NCBI GenBank assembly: GCA_044433415.1
Contig: JAWXTP010000011.1
Location: 1 to 44,654 of the forward strand
Origin: JAWXTP01 sp044433415
GTDB lineage: Bacteria; Bacteroidota; Bacteroidia; Bacteroidales; Rikenellaceae
Length of the DNA: 44,654 nt
Direction of reading: 5' to 3'
In this document: positions 9,930-18,057 of the stretch, piece after piece
How positions within the stretch are numbered: the stretch's first letter is position 1
Layout: every line of letters starts with the position of its first letter
The notes under the pieces: generated by a model
Told to the model about the DNA's origin: nothing
Database searches by the model: none
What the model saw: only the letters and a program-made list of their open reading frames with translations
Program-made: the position numbers and the translations under genes

Positions 9930-10250
9930 CTATAATTCGCCGTTACTTAAACTCGAACTCAATTCATTAATTATCAAAATAATATTTTTTGTATTAACTC
10001 CCTCAGGGCAAATATTTGAACATTTTGAACAAAGCATACATAACTTTGTCAATTTATTTATATTTGCCACATCGCCACGCCTTACTTTATATATTACTTT
10101 TCGCATAGAAAAATCTGTATAAAAAGCGGCTTCACAGGTAGCCACACACTTACCACAGCCTATACAATTTCTAATTGATGGTTCACGTAAAATAACTTTT
10201 TTGTATATTATGTTATTATTTACAATATCTATAAAATCTAATTTATTCAT
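9930..10250 (-). CDS. HdrC-like 4Fe-4S dicluster protein
   Basis: The product is 106 residues. Two complete 4Fe-4S motifs are seen: C29-I-G-C32-G-K-C35-x3-C39 and C71-M-L-C74-S-K-C77-x3-C81-P. The layout and size match HdrC, the electron-relay subunit of heterodisulfide reductases and Qmo complexes. It lies between the hdrA-like and hdrD-like genes and would pass electrons from the flavoprotein to the membrane subunit. It is not a simple ferredoxin: the long gap between motifs and the N-terminal helix are HdrC-like. Confidence 0.75.
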   Translation of the reverse strand: MNKLDFIDIVNNNIIYKKVILREPSIRNCIGCGKCVATCEAAFYTDFSMRKVIYKVRRGDVANINKLTKLCMLCSKCSNICPEGVNTKNIILIINELSSSLSNGEL

Positions 10251-10304
10251 AACTATGAAAAAACATCAATTATTACCCTAAAGCGATAACTAAATTAAAG
10301 ATTA

Positions 10305-11336
10305 TCAAACCTTTATTCTTATATCTTTAAAATAATCATATACTGCTAAAGCTGCACTTTCTCCATCATGTAAAGATTCCTCAATATTTTTAGGTGAATT
10401 TGCACAACCTATAGTAAATACATTATTTTGTTCTGTCTTAACAGAATTTACTTCGTTATTAAGTTTAACAAAATGGGCATACTTGTTCGTTGTAACACCT
10501 AAAGATTCTCCTAGTTTAACGTTTACTTTACTTCCTTTAGCACCCATAACAAGAACAACCATATCTACTGTCAATCTCAATGTTTTCTGTAGAATGGAAT
10601 CCTCTGCCCATAATTCAATCTTGTCTTTCAATGGATTAATTTCAGAAACTCCACCTCTTATAAGCTCAACTCCAACATCTGCTGCTTTTTTAATGAGCTT
10701 ATCTCCTTCTTCACTCCAAACTCTCATATCCGAATAAAATTCATATATATTAGAGTTTTCTCCTAATAGCTCTTTTAAGTCTGTAGCAACTCTCAAAGCT
10801 GAAGTACAACATAACCTTGAACAATAATCCACTCCATACTTAATATTTCTAGAACACACACAATGAACTATAGCTACATCCTTAACTTCCTGCTGATTTG
10901 TTGTAAACACCTCATTCTCCTGTAGTTTACGCTCTACATCGGTAAGTGTTAAAACATTATCTACTACACCATAACCAAATTCTGTAGCATCATAAGGAGA
11001 ACACCATTCTATACCTGTTGCAATAACAATAGCATCTCCCTTATAAACATCTCCACAAGAACAGCTAACTTCAATAGTATTCTGTTTACCTTTTTTAACA
11101 CCTATAACTTCTGCACACAAAACAGTATGCACGTCATTCTTAGATATCTCACTAGCAAGGCTATCTATTATAGACTTTGTATCCATGTTAAGTAAAGTTT
11201 TAGAGAAATTATTTAAAACTCCTCCTAAAACACTACTTTTTTCAATTAACAATGGTATACAGCCCAGTTTTTTTAGAGTTACCGCTGCACTCATACCTGC
11301 AACTCCTCCTCCTACTATAATTACTCGCTTACCCAT
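10305..11336 (-). CDS. HdrA-like FAD-dependent oxidoreductase
   Basis: The 343-residue protein starts with a dinucleotide-binding fold, VIIVGGGVAGMSAAVTLKK (5-23), then EKSSVLGGVL. At about 155-180 it has the HdrA-type cysteine cluster, HCVCSRN...YCSRLCCTSALR. The second nucleotide-binding strand is VDMVVLVMGAKG, and NVFTIGCANSPKNIEESLHDGESAA near the end is the FAD-contacting C-terminal motif. It is far shorter than methanogen HdrA (about 650 residues) and lacks the extra ferredoxin motifs, like the compact QmoA type. It is the first gene of the redox operon. A deleted family-1 palindrome (11356-11408) lies in its leader. Confidence 0.75.
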   Translation of the reverse strand: MGKRVIIVGGGVAGMSAAVTLKKLGCIPLLIEKSSVLGGVLNNFSKTLLNMDTKSIIDSLASEISKNDVHTVLCAEVIGVKKGKQNTIEVSCSCGDVYKGDAIVIATGIEWCSPYDATEFGYGVVDNVLTLTDVERKLQENEVFTTNQQEVKDVAIVHCVCSRNIKYGVDYCSRLCCTSALRVATDLKELLGENSNIYEFYSDMRVWSEEGDKLIKKAADVGVELIRGGVSEINPLKDKIELWAEDSILQKTLRLTVDMVVLVMGAKGSKVNVKLGESLGVTTNKYAHFVKLNNEVNSVKTEQNNVFTIGCANSPKNIEESLHDGESAALAVYDYFKDIRIKV

Positions 11337-11355
11337 TTATTTTTATTTTGGTCGT

Positions 11356-11408
11356 TAGGGAACTACTAAATCTAAAATTGAATAAAACCAATTATTAGAA
11401 CTCCCCTA
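11356..11408. repeat. Family-1 palindrome, short internally deleted copy
   Basis: The ends TTAGGGAACTACTAA and TTATTAGAACTCCCCTAA are the family-1 terminal inverted repeats, but the centre (about 110 bp of the full copy at 37587-37755) is missing. It sits between the glucosaminidase stop (11413) and the hdrA-like start (11336). Confidence 0.7.
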
Positions 11409-11412
11409 AATA

Positions 11413-12687
11413 TTATTTCAACTTCACCCTTTGTCCTGGCGTAAGCTCATAATTTTCAGAATAACCATTTATCTTAATTAAATTTGCCATTTTCACACCA
11501 TAAATTTGCGAAACTGAATGTATAGTATCTCCTTTTTTCACAGTGTGGATAGAATAACCATTTTTAGACTTACTCCCTTTTACAGAAATGTAAACTACGC
11601 TTCCTTCTGTTATTCTAATATTACTTTCTTTAGCAATATCATTATAACCTAAGATTCTCACAGCTGACATATTTAATGAATTTCCTATAGTTTCAAAAGT
11701 ATCATTATCTTTTGCTATAACGAATAAAACATTATTTGATTTATACACCTTTCTTGGTGAAGTCTTTACCAGAACATATCCATTAACATCAAATTTAGGC
11801 CCATCATAAAGTCTATTATATAATTCAACTACACTTCCTGAATTAAATATTGATTTACTCATAAAACCGCCTTTTGAAGAAGAAGAAGAAGAAGATGTTG
11901 TTGATGAAGATATATTTGCTTTAACTGGGATTGAAACAGACGTTAAAGAACCTGATGATGTTTTCAGAATTTGTGACACACCACTTTCTTTAGTCTTCTT
12001 AACTTTTTCTTTTTTCCTTTTTGTTTTTTTAGACTCTTTTGAATGCGCCTCAGGTACTGTTTTTTCTATAGGCACTGATTTTATTACAGCAGGAATTTTC
12101 TCAGGCGTTTTTTTAACAGTCTCTGGTTCAACAGAAGTTTTTTCTTTTGCTGCTAAGTATTCGTCTTTCAAATCTAAGGCTTCATCGTCTACTAAATACA
12201 ACTCATAATCCTCAATAGCTTTTATTAGTAACAAAGGATATTTGGGATTTGTAGCATATCCAGCACGACTTAGTCCTTTTGCCCAAGATTCGTAATCTAG
12301 AATATCATAATTAAAAAGAAAATCGTAACGCTCTGAACCTTTTAAAAACTCAGAATGATCAATGTATGAATCCTGTGCTGAAGCATATTTTCTAAAACAC
12401 TCACCTACTGCATCATCATTATGAGAAATAGTCTCTCCTTGCCAATGACTTTTACATTTTATACCAAAATGATTATTAGCTGACGTAGCTAAACGACTAT
12501 TTCCACTTGCTGACTCTACCAATCCTTGAGCTAATTTTATACTAGCAGGGATATCATATTTTATCATTGACTCTATAGCCAATGTTTTATATTTTGCGAT
12601 ATACTGCTCAGAAGTCATTTGCTGTGCATAACCATGAATGCTACAAAGACAAACAAAGGCTACTATTAAATTACAAATTCTATTCAT
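11413..12687 (-). CDS. Glucosaminidase with two LysM-like domains
   Basis: The 424-residue exported hydrolase has a signal peptide (MNRICNLIVAFVCLCSIHGYAQ). A glucosaminidase (FlgJ/LytG-like, GH73-type) domain occupies about 25-165: AIESMIKYDIPASIKLAQGLVESASG, NNHFGIKCKSHW, and FRKYASAQDSYIDHSEFL. The Glu in GLVESASG is the likely catalytic acid. A Lys/Glu/Ser-rich linker (170-275) includes a run of serines encoded by an in-frame GAA/TTC triplet tract (11876-11893 on the plus strand). Two LysM-like modules end the protein, the last being IHTVKKGDTIHSVSQIYGV (about 380-424). It should cut peptidoglycan glycan strands in the periplasm. Confidence 0.88.
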   Translation of the reverse strand: MNRICNLIVAFVCLCSIHGYAQQMTSEQYIAKYKTLAIESMIKYDIPASIKLAQGLVESASGNSRLATSANNHFGIKCKSHWQGETISHNDDAVGECFRKYASAQDSYIDHSEFLKGSERYDFLFNYDILDYESWAKGLSRAGYATNPKYPLLLIKAIEDYELYLVDDEALDLKDEYLAAKEKTSVEPETVKKTPEKIPAVIKSVPIEKTVPEAHSKESKKTKRKKEKVKKTKESGVSQILKTSSGSLTSVSIPVKANISSSTTSSSSSSSKGGFMSKSIFNSGSVVELYNRLYDGPKFDVNGYVLVKTSPRKVYKSNNVLFVIAKDNDTFETIGNSLNMSAVRILGYNDIAKESNIRITEGSVVYISVKGSKSKNGYSIHTVKKGDTIHSVSQIYGVKMANLIKINGYSENYELTPGQRVKLK

Positions 12688-12761
12688 TACTATTATTCAT
12701 TATTTTAAAAGATTTACATAAAAACATTCAGCAAAAGTAATAAAAATGAACGAAATTTAAA

Positions 12762-12790
12762 TTGTTTCAAAGATAAATTTAGTATATTTG
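12762..12790 (+). promoter_or_regulatory. Bacteroidetes-type promoter of the sulfatase gene
   Basis: TTG (12762-12764), an 18-nt spacer and TATATTTG (12783-12790) point toward the sulfatase. A family-1 palindrome starts about 15 nt downstream, so it would be transcribed as the 5' part of the leader. The leader to the ATG at 13034 is about 235 nt. Confidence 0.55.
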
Positions 12791-12804
12791 CAGAAAATAA
12801 TTTT

Positions 12805-12910
12805 TAGGAAGCTCTTATAATTGGGTTTATTCGATTTGGAATTTAGAGGTTTTGTATTTGGAATTTCACAAATTCGAAAGCGTTAAAATACAATTTTTAG
12901 AAGTCTACCT
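12805..12910. repeat. Family-1 palindrome in the sulfatase leader
   Basis: The copy is in the reverse orientation relative to the copy at 37587: it starts GGAAGCTCTTATAATTGG and ends GCGTTAAAAT...TTTTTAGAAGTC. The central apex (CCATAGG...CTATGCC) is deleted. It lies between the promoter at 12762-12790 and the sulfatase start. The rest of 12688-13033 holds no gene. Confidence 0.7.
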
Positions 12911-13033
12911 TATATCCTAGTGCTAATGACTAAATTAATCATCAGCAATTAACCTAATTTAAAACAATACAAATCAGGGGATTAAAACAATTGTAAAACT
13001 TAAGGGGAGTTATACAAACTAATACATTACAAG

Positions 13034-14467
13034 ATGAAAGCAAAACTTCTTTTAGGAGCTACAGCTCTTTTAGCTTCAAATCATTCTCTATTCGCCCAGC
13101 AAAGTGACGAAAGAATGAATGTTCTTTTTCTTTTAGTAGATGACCTTAGATGGAACTCTCTTCACTGCATGGGTACAGACTATCTTATCACTCCAAATAT
13201 TGATGCTCTTGCCTCAGATGGAGTATTATTTTCTAATGCCTATGTTACAACAAGTATTTCTTGCGTTTCTCGCGCTAGTATTTTCACTGGTCAATATATG
13301 AGTCGCCATGGCATAACAGATTTTGGACGAAACTTGAGTCCTGCTAAATTTGCTGAGACCTACCCTGCTGTTCTTAAATCAAGTGGATATTGGACAGGAG
13401 TTGTTGGTAAGTACGGTGTTGGCCCTACACGAAAAGGAGACTTTGATGTTAGCAAAACCTATGAGGGAAAACATTGGTTTCCTGCTGATGGAAGTAAAAA
13501 CATTGAAACTCTTGGAGGTGGATACACTCGAATTAACGGAGACTCTATACATGTCACAGAACGCAATATTCAAGATGCTTTACAATTCTTAGATGAAAGA
13601 CCTGACGAGAAACCATTTTGTCTTTCTGTAGGTTTCTACGCTACTCATGCCGAAGACAAACATCCTGAACAGTACCGTTATCAACCTCAAAGCGAACATT
13701 TATATCAAGATATAGAAATTCCTCTTTCTGAAAAAGCTACAGACGAATATTTACATAGGCTTCCTGAGTTTCTTCAATCAGAAACAAACGAAGGACGTGT
13801 GCGTTGGCATTGGAGATATGACACACCTGAAAAGTATCAAAAAATGATGAAGGCTTACTTTAGGTTACTTAGTGAAGTTGATGAAGGCATAGGACGTATA
13901 GTTGCTAAATTAAAAGAAGATGGTGTTTATGACAATACTTTAATTGTTTTCATGGGTGACAATGGTTATTTCCACAGCGAAAGACAACTTGCTGACAAAT
14001 GGTACCCTTATGAAGAAGCTCTAAGAGTTCCGCTTATTATTCACGACCCTCGTTTAGATGCTGACTCAAGAAATATAAACAATAAGGATATGGCTTTAAA
14101 CGTCGACCTTGCCCCTACTATTCTAACAGCAGCAAAAGCTGAAGTTCCAGAATCTATGCAGGGGAGCGACTTATCTTTACTGTACATAGGTAGCAAAAAA
14201 GAAATTAATAACAATAGAAAAAATTGGAGACAGGATTTCTTCTGTGAACATCCAATAATTTCAAACAAGGAACGTATTCCTAGTTCACAAGGGTTAGTAA
14301 GCTCTACAAAAAAATATATCTTATGGCCTGATTATGGCAAAGAGGAATATTTCGACCTTAGGAAAGACCCTAAAGAAGTTATTAATCAAATTGATAACAA
14401 TAAATACGAAAGTGCTATTGAACAATCTAAAACACGTTTTAATACACTTAGAAATTTAGCTAAATAA
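13034..14467 (+). CDS. S1-family sulfatase, probable Ser type, secreted
   Basis: The 477-residue protein has a signal peptide (MKAKLLLGATALLASNHSLFAQ). The alkaline-phosphatase-like fold is clear: LFLLVDDLRWN with metal ligands D36 and D37, TPNIDALASDGVLFSNAY, and VFMGDNGYFHSERQLADKWYPYEE near the C-terminus. The formylglycine motif reads S76-C-V-S-R80-A-S. The residue four before Arg is Ser, and Cys is at the next position, so this looks like a Ser-type rather than a Cys-type sulfatase. Activation would need an anSME maturase, not seen here. Such enzymes remove sulfate from host or algal glycans. recQ starts 6 nt after its stop. Confidence 0.88.
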   Translation: MKAKLLLGATALLASNHSLFAQQSDERMNVLFLLVDDLRWNSLHCMGTDYLITPNIDALASDGVLFSNAYVTTSISCVSRASIFTGQYMSRHGITDFGRNLSPAKFAETYPAVLKSSGYWTGVVGKYGVGPTRKGDFDVSKTYEGKHWFPADGSKNIETLGGGYTRINGDSIHVTERNIQDALQFLDERPDEKPFCLSVGFYATHAEDKHPEQYRYQPQSEHLYQDIEIPLSEKATDEYLHRLPEFLQSETNEGRVRWHWRYDTPEKYQKMMKAYFRLLSEVDEGIGRIVAKLKEDGVYDNTLIVFMGDNGYFHSERQLADKWYPYEEALRVPLIIHDPRLDADSRNINNKDMALNVDLAPTILTAAKAEVPESMQGSDLSLLYIGSKKEINNNRKNWRQDFFCEHPIISNKERIPSSQGLVSSTKKYILWPDYGKEEYFDLRKDPKEVINQIDNNKYESAIEQSKTRFNTLRNLAK

Positions 14468-14473
14468 TATTTT

Positions 14474-16408
14474 ATGACAACAAATAACCCTGAAAGCATA
14501 TTAAAAAAATATTGGGGTTATGATGCTTTTCGCCCCCTACAAAAAGAAATCATTAATAGCGTACTTAGTGGACGCGACACCTTAGCACTTATGCCTACAG
14601 GTGGAGGTAAATCTATAACTTACCAAGTTAGCGCACTAGCTAAAGAAGGTATATGTATAGTAGTAACTCCTCTAATTTCATTAATGAAAGACCAGGTTGA
14701 TGCTCTTAGGAAACGAAAAATCCTAGCCTTAGCGATACACTCAGGCTACACTTTTCGTGAAATTGATGTAATTCTTGACAATTGTATATATGGCGATTAC
14801 AAATTCTTATATGTATCTCCTGAACGCCTTGCAACAGCTATTTTTAGACAACGTTTTGCAAAAATGAATGTCAACTTAATAGCTGTTGACGAGGCTCACT
14901 GTATTTCTCAATGGGGGTATGATTTCCGCCCATTATATCTTGAAATTGCTAAAATCCGTGAAATTCAACCAGATGTCCCTGTCTTAGCTGTTACGGCAAC
15001 TGCTACACAAATTGTAGCTGACGATATAATGAATAAGTTAGAGTTCTCAACTCCTAACTTATTTTCTATGAGCTTTGAAAGAGCTAATATATCCTACATT
15101 ATACGTAACACAGAAGATAAATTTGAACATAGTCTAAGAATTCTTTCTTCTGTGGGTGGTAGTGGTATTATTTATTGCAGAAGTAGAGGACGCTGTGAAG
15201 AAGTTGCTGAGAAATTAAAAAACGCGGGTGTTAGTGCAGATTTTTACCACGCTGGTCTAAGTTCTAAAATAAGAAGTCTAAAACAAGATAGCTGGTTAAA
15301 AAACCAAGTTCAAGTCATAGTTGCAACAAACGCCTTTGGTATGGGAATAGACAAAAGTGACGTTCGTTTTGTTATTCATTATGAAATTCCATCCAACTTA
15401 GAGGCTTACTACCAAGAAGCTGGTCGTGCAGGCCGTGATCTTAAAGAGTCATTTGCTGTTTTATTATGTGAAAAAAATGACCTTAATATTGTTGCTCAAC
15501 GTGTAGTAAATGAATTCCCTAAAGTTTCTGATATTAAAGAAATTTACCATTCTCTTTTCAACTATTTAGCCATAGCTATAGGTGATGGCAAGGATGCTGT
15601 CAACGACTTTAATATTTATGACTTTTGCGCTAAATTTAAGCATTTCTCTATCATGGTAATTGCTTCTATTAAGATACTTCAACTTAATGGATACATGACC
15701 TTAACTGACGAATTAGACAACCCTACAAGGATAATGTTTAAAGTAAGTAGAGAGGAGCTTTACAGAATAGAAATGATGCATTCTGACCTTGAGAATTTCA
15801 TAAAATTACTTATGCGCGCTTACACGGGCACATTCTCAGCTCTTACAAAGATAGACGAAGAATATCTTGCATCAATTTCTGGATATATGGTTGAACAGAT
15901 AACAAATATGTTATTGCGACTATCTAGATTAAGAGTAATGACTTATATTCCTCGTCGTCGCACACCTTTATTAATACTTCACGAAGAGCGTTTACCTATT
16001 GATAATCTTTACATCTCTCCTCAAAGTTACGCTTTAAGAAAAAATATTGCTGAGACTCGCGTTCTTTCAATGGTAAACTATGTTACTCAAATCGACAAGT
16101 GTAGAAGTGTTATATTAAGAGAATATTTTGGTGAAAAAGATGCTACAGAATGTGGCAAATGTGATGTTTGTCGCAAGAAGGGTACGAAAAGAACAGAAAA
16201 AGATTTTGCATCCCTAGAAAGTAAAATTTTAGAGCTTATAGAAAGAGGAATAACAGAAGTTCATGAAATACCTCGTCACATAAAATGTGACAAAAAGCTA
16301 ACAGCCTCAGTAATTAGAAACATGGTAGAAAAAGGGACTATTTCGCTAGATGAGAAAGGCGAAATAACAACTATAAATAAGAGTATATCAGTTAAAGAAG
16401 AACTGTAA
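14474..16408 (+). CDS. recQ: RecQ-family ATP-dependent DNA helicase
   Basis: The 644-residue SF2 helicase has motif 0 (YWGYDAFRPLQKEII), Walker A (MPTGGGKS, about 40-47), DEAH followed by CISQWGYDFRP (about 138-150), TATA (motif III), IVATNAFGMGIDKSDVRFV and YYQEAGRAGRD (motif VI). A RecQ zinc-binding segment follows (ILREYFG...CGKCDVC), then a short winged-helix-like tail. No clear HRDC domain is seen. It unwinds DNA 3' to 5' in recombination and repair. Many Bacteroidetes carry two RecQ paralogues, and this one may be the second. It is probably co-transcribed with the sulfatase, a functionally unrelated neighbour. Confidence 0.93.
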   Translation: MTTNNPESILKKYWGYDAFRPLQKEIINSVLSGRDTLALMPTGGGKSITYQVSALAKEGICIVVTPLISLMKDQVDALRKRKILALAIHSGYTFREIDVILDNCIYGDYKFLYVSPERLATAIFRQRFAKMNVNLIAVDEAHCISQWGYDFRPLYLEIAKIREIQPDVPVLAVTATATQIVADDIMNKLEFSTPNLFSMSFERANISYIIRNTEDKFEHSLRILSSVGGSGIIYCRSRGRCEEVAEKLKNAGVSADFYHAGLSSKIRSLKQDSWLKNQVQVIVATNAFGMGIDKSDVRFVIHYEIPSNLEAYYQEAGRAGRDLKESFAVLLCEKNDLNIVAQRVVNEFPKVSDIKEIYHSLFNYLAIAIGDGKDAVNDFNIYDFCAKFKHFSIMVIASIKILQLNGYMTLTDELDNPTRIMFKVSREELYRIEMMHSDLENFIKLLMRAYTGTFSALTKIDEEYLASISGYMVEQITNMLLRLSRLRVMTYIPRRRTPLLILHEERLPIDNLYISPQSYALRKNIAETRVLSMVNYVTQIDKCRSVILREYFGEKDATECGKCDVCRKKGTKRTEKDFASLESKILELIERGITEVHEIPRHIKCDKKLTASVIRNMVEKGTISLDEKGEITTINKSISVKEEL

Positions 16409-16513
16409 ATGAGACTTCTAAAGGGGACTTCTAAATAATTATTTTTTCGATTATTAGAAGTCCTCTTAAATACTACATTAGAAAACACTAAAACCCAATT
16501 TTAACAGTTCCCA
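16409..16513. terminator. Family-1-derived hairpin between convergent genes
   Basis: GGGGACTTCTAAATAAT (16423-16439) pairs with ATTATTAGAAGTCCTC (16451-16465). These arms match the family-1 ends. A further fragment (AAACCCAATTTTAACAGTTCCC, 16492-16513) follows. The position between the 3' ends of recQ and the GH31 gene suggests it now serves as a bidirectional terminator. Confidence 0.55.
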
Positions 16514-18022
16514 TTATTTTTTCTTCATAGAAAGTTTGAATTTATTATTTGAAAGATGCTCAAAATATAACAATCTACCTGCTTCAACATTTACATTAAA
16601 AACTAGTGGTCCCTTATATGATACTCCTCTATCATCTACCCACTTACCATTAGGTAAACGAACTTTTCTATTAGTATCCTCTGAGACAACAGGAACTACA
16701 AGATATTTATTTCCTAACATAAATTGATCCTCACAGTTAGCAAAGCCTTTACCTGGGAACTCATAGTCTAAGTGACGAATAATAGGAGCTCCACTTTCAG
16801 AAGACTCCACCGCTAGTTGCAGAATAAAAGGAGCTATTTTTTCTCTCAACTTAATAGCCTCACGACAATACCCTAAATACTCTTCGTCTAAAGTAACACA
16901 TGAACTTAACGAAAACTGCATCATAGGCATAAGTGCTTGCATTTGAACTACACGAACTGTTAACATTTGATTAATAACTCTTTGCTCGTCAGTATCAATA
17001 GTATCTTTTATTACAGTAGCCAAACCTGCACTAAAATAATTTCTACTTGCAAATCCTGATTCAAAAGCATTAGGGATTACTGTCTTTAAACCCTCCCATG
17101 AAAGATTCTCATCAGTTAACAATTGAGATGAAGGTTTTAAACCCATCTCCCATACCTTGCCATATCTATCATCTTCAAAAACAAAACCATCTATACCATA
17201 TTCATTTTTAAGCCCACTCAACTTATCATTAATATAGGCAATAACATCATCATTGGTAAAATCTAGACAACTACTAAAACCACTATACCACTCTATTAAT
17301 TTTGTCTTATTTGTCACATCATCCTTCACTAAATAACCTTTAGCAGCAAAATCCCTATATTCAGGAGAGTCTGGACTAACAAATGGGAAAACTGTCAACA
17401 CTACTTTAAAACCTAACTTATGTAATTCGTCAACCATAGCTTTAGGGTCACTAAAGATATCAGCTCTTATCTCATAATTTCCGTAATGTTTTTGCCATAG
17501 ATTATCAATAACTAAAGTGCCTACAGGTAAACCTTTATCAATTAAAGTCTTAGCATAAGCAACAATATTATCTTGAGTTAATCCTTCAGCATCTTTCTCA
17601 GTAACTATATACTGAGGCTTGGTTATAAAATAATCTAAAGGCATCTTGTCCGAAGGTTTGAAATGGTTATATGAAGCTATTAAATACGCCTCACGTAAAC
17701 TTTTACCTACAGTCATAACTTCTAATTTCGCAAAATTTGACGCAATAGTCAATGCTCCATTATCACCAAAAGTATATGAAAATGGGTATTCGCTCCATAC
17801 ATATCGCCCTTTACTAGAAACTAGTAGAGAGGTAGTGTTAATATCTGAATCCAATAAATATTGACTGTCAGATGTTTTTTGCAAATCTAATACTGAATTC
17901 TTAGATTGCTCTGCTTGCCACCACTTTTCGTGATCTAGTACTTTAATCTCAGAAGTATACTTCTGCGCATAAACACTAGTGGTAAAAGCAAAAACAGATA
18001 AGAGGGTTAAAATTTTATTCAT
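16514..18022 (-). CDS. GH31-family glycosidase, MYORG-like, secreted
   Basis: The 502-residue protein has a signal peptide (MNKILTLLSVFAFTTSVYAQ). It then resembles the compact GH31 branch that includes animal MYORG: TLVIDNLWQKHYGNYEIR, DPKAMVDELHKLGFKVVLTVFPFVSPDSPEY, YGIDGFVFEDDR, then a C-terminal beta domain ending GRLLYFEH. GH31 enzymes usually have Asp as nucleophile in a GxDGxKFDxG-like strand. Here the aligned position is Glu (F-V-F-E-D-D), so activity or mechanism may differ. It is the last gene of an operon after the GT2 and GT39-like genes (35-nt gap holding a family-1 fragment), which suggests a link to glycan synthesis or trimming. Confidence 0.75.
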   Translation of the reverse strand: MNKILTLLSVFAFTTSVYAQKYTSEIKVLDHEKWWQAEQSKNSVLDLQKTSDSQYLLDSDINTTSLLVSSKGRYVWSEYPFSYTFGDNGALTIASNFAKLEVMTVGKSLREAYLIASYNHFKPSDKMPLDYFITKPQYIVTEKDAEGLTQDNIVAYAKTLIDKGLPVGTLVIDNLWQKHYGNYEIRADIFSDPKAMVDELHKLGFKVVLTVFPFVSPDSPEYRDFAAKGYLVKDDVTNKTKLIEWYSGFSSCLDFTNDDVIAYINDKLSGLKNEYGIDGFVFEDDRYGKVWEMGLKPSSQLLTDENLSWEGLKTVIPNAFESGFASRNYFSAGLATVIKDTIDTDEQRVINQMLTVRVVQMQALMPMMQFSLSSCVTLDEEYLGYCREAIKLREKIAPFILQLAVESSESGAPIIRHLDYEFPGKGFANCEDQFMLGNKYLVVPVVSEDTNRKVRLPNGKWVDDRGVSYKGPLVFNVNVEAGRLLYFEHLSNNKFKLSMKKK

Positions 18023-18057
18023 TATATATATTATTATTATTTACATTAGGGAAACTT

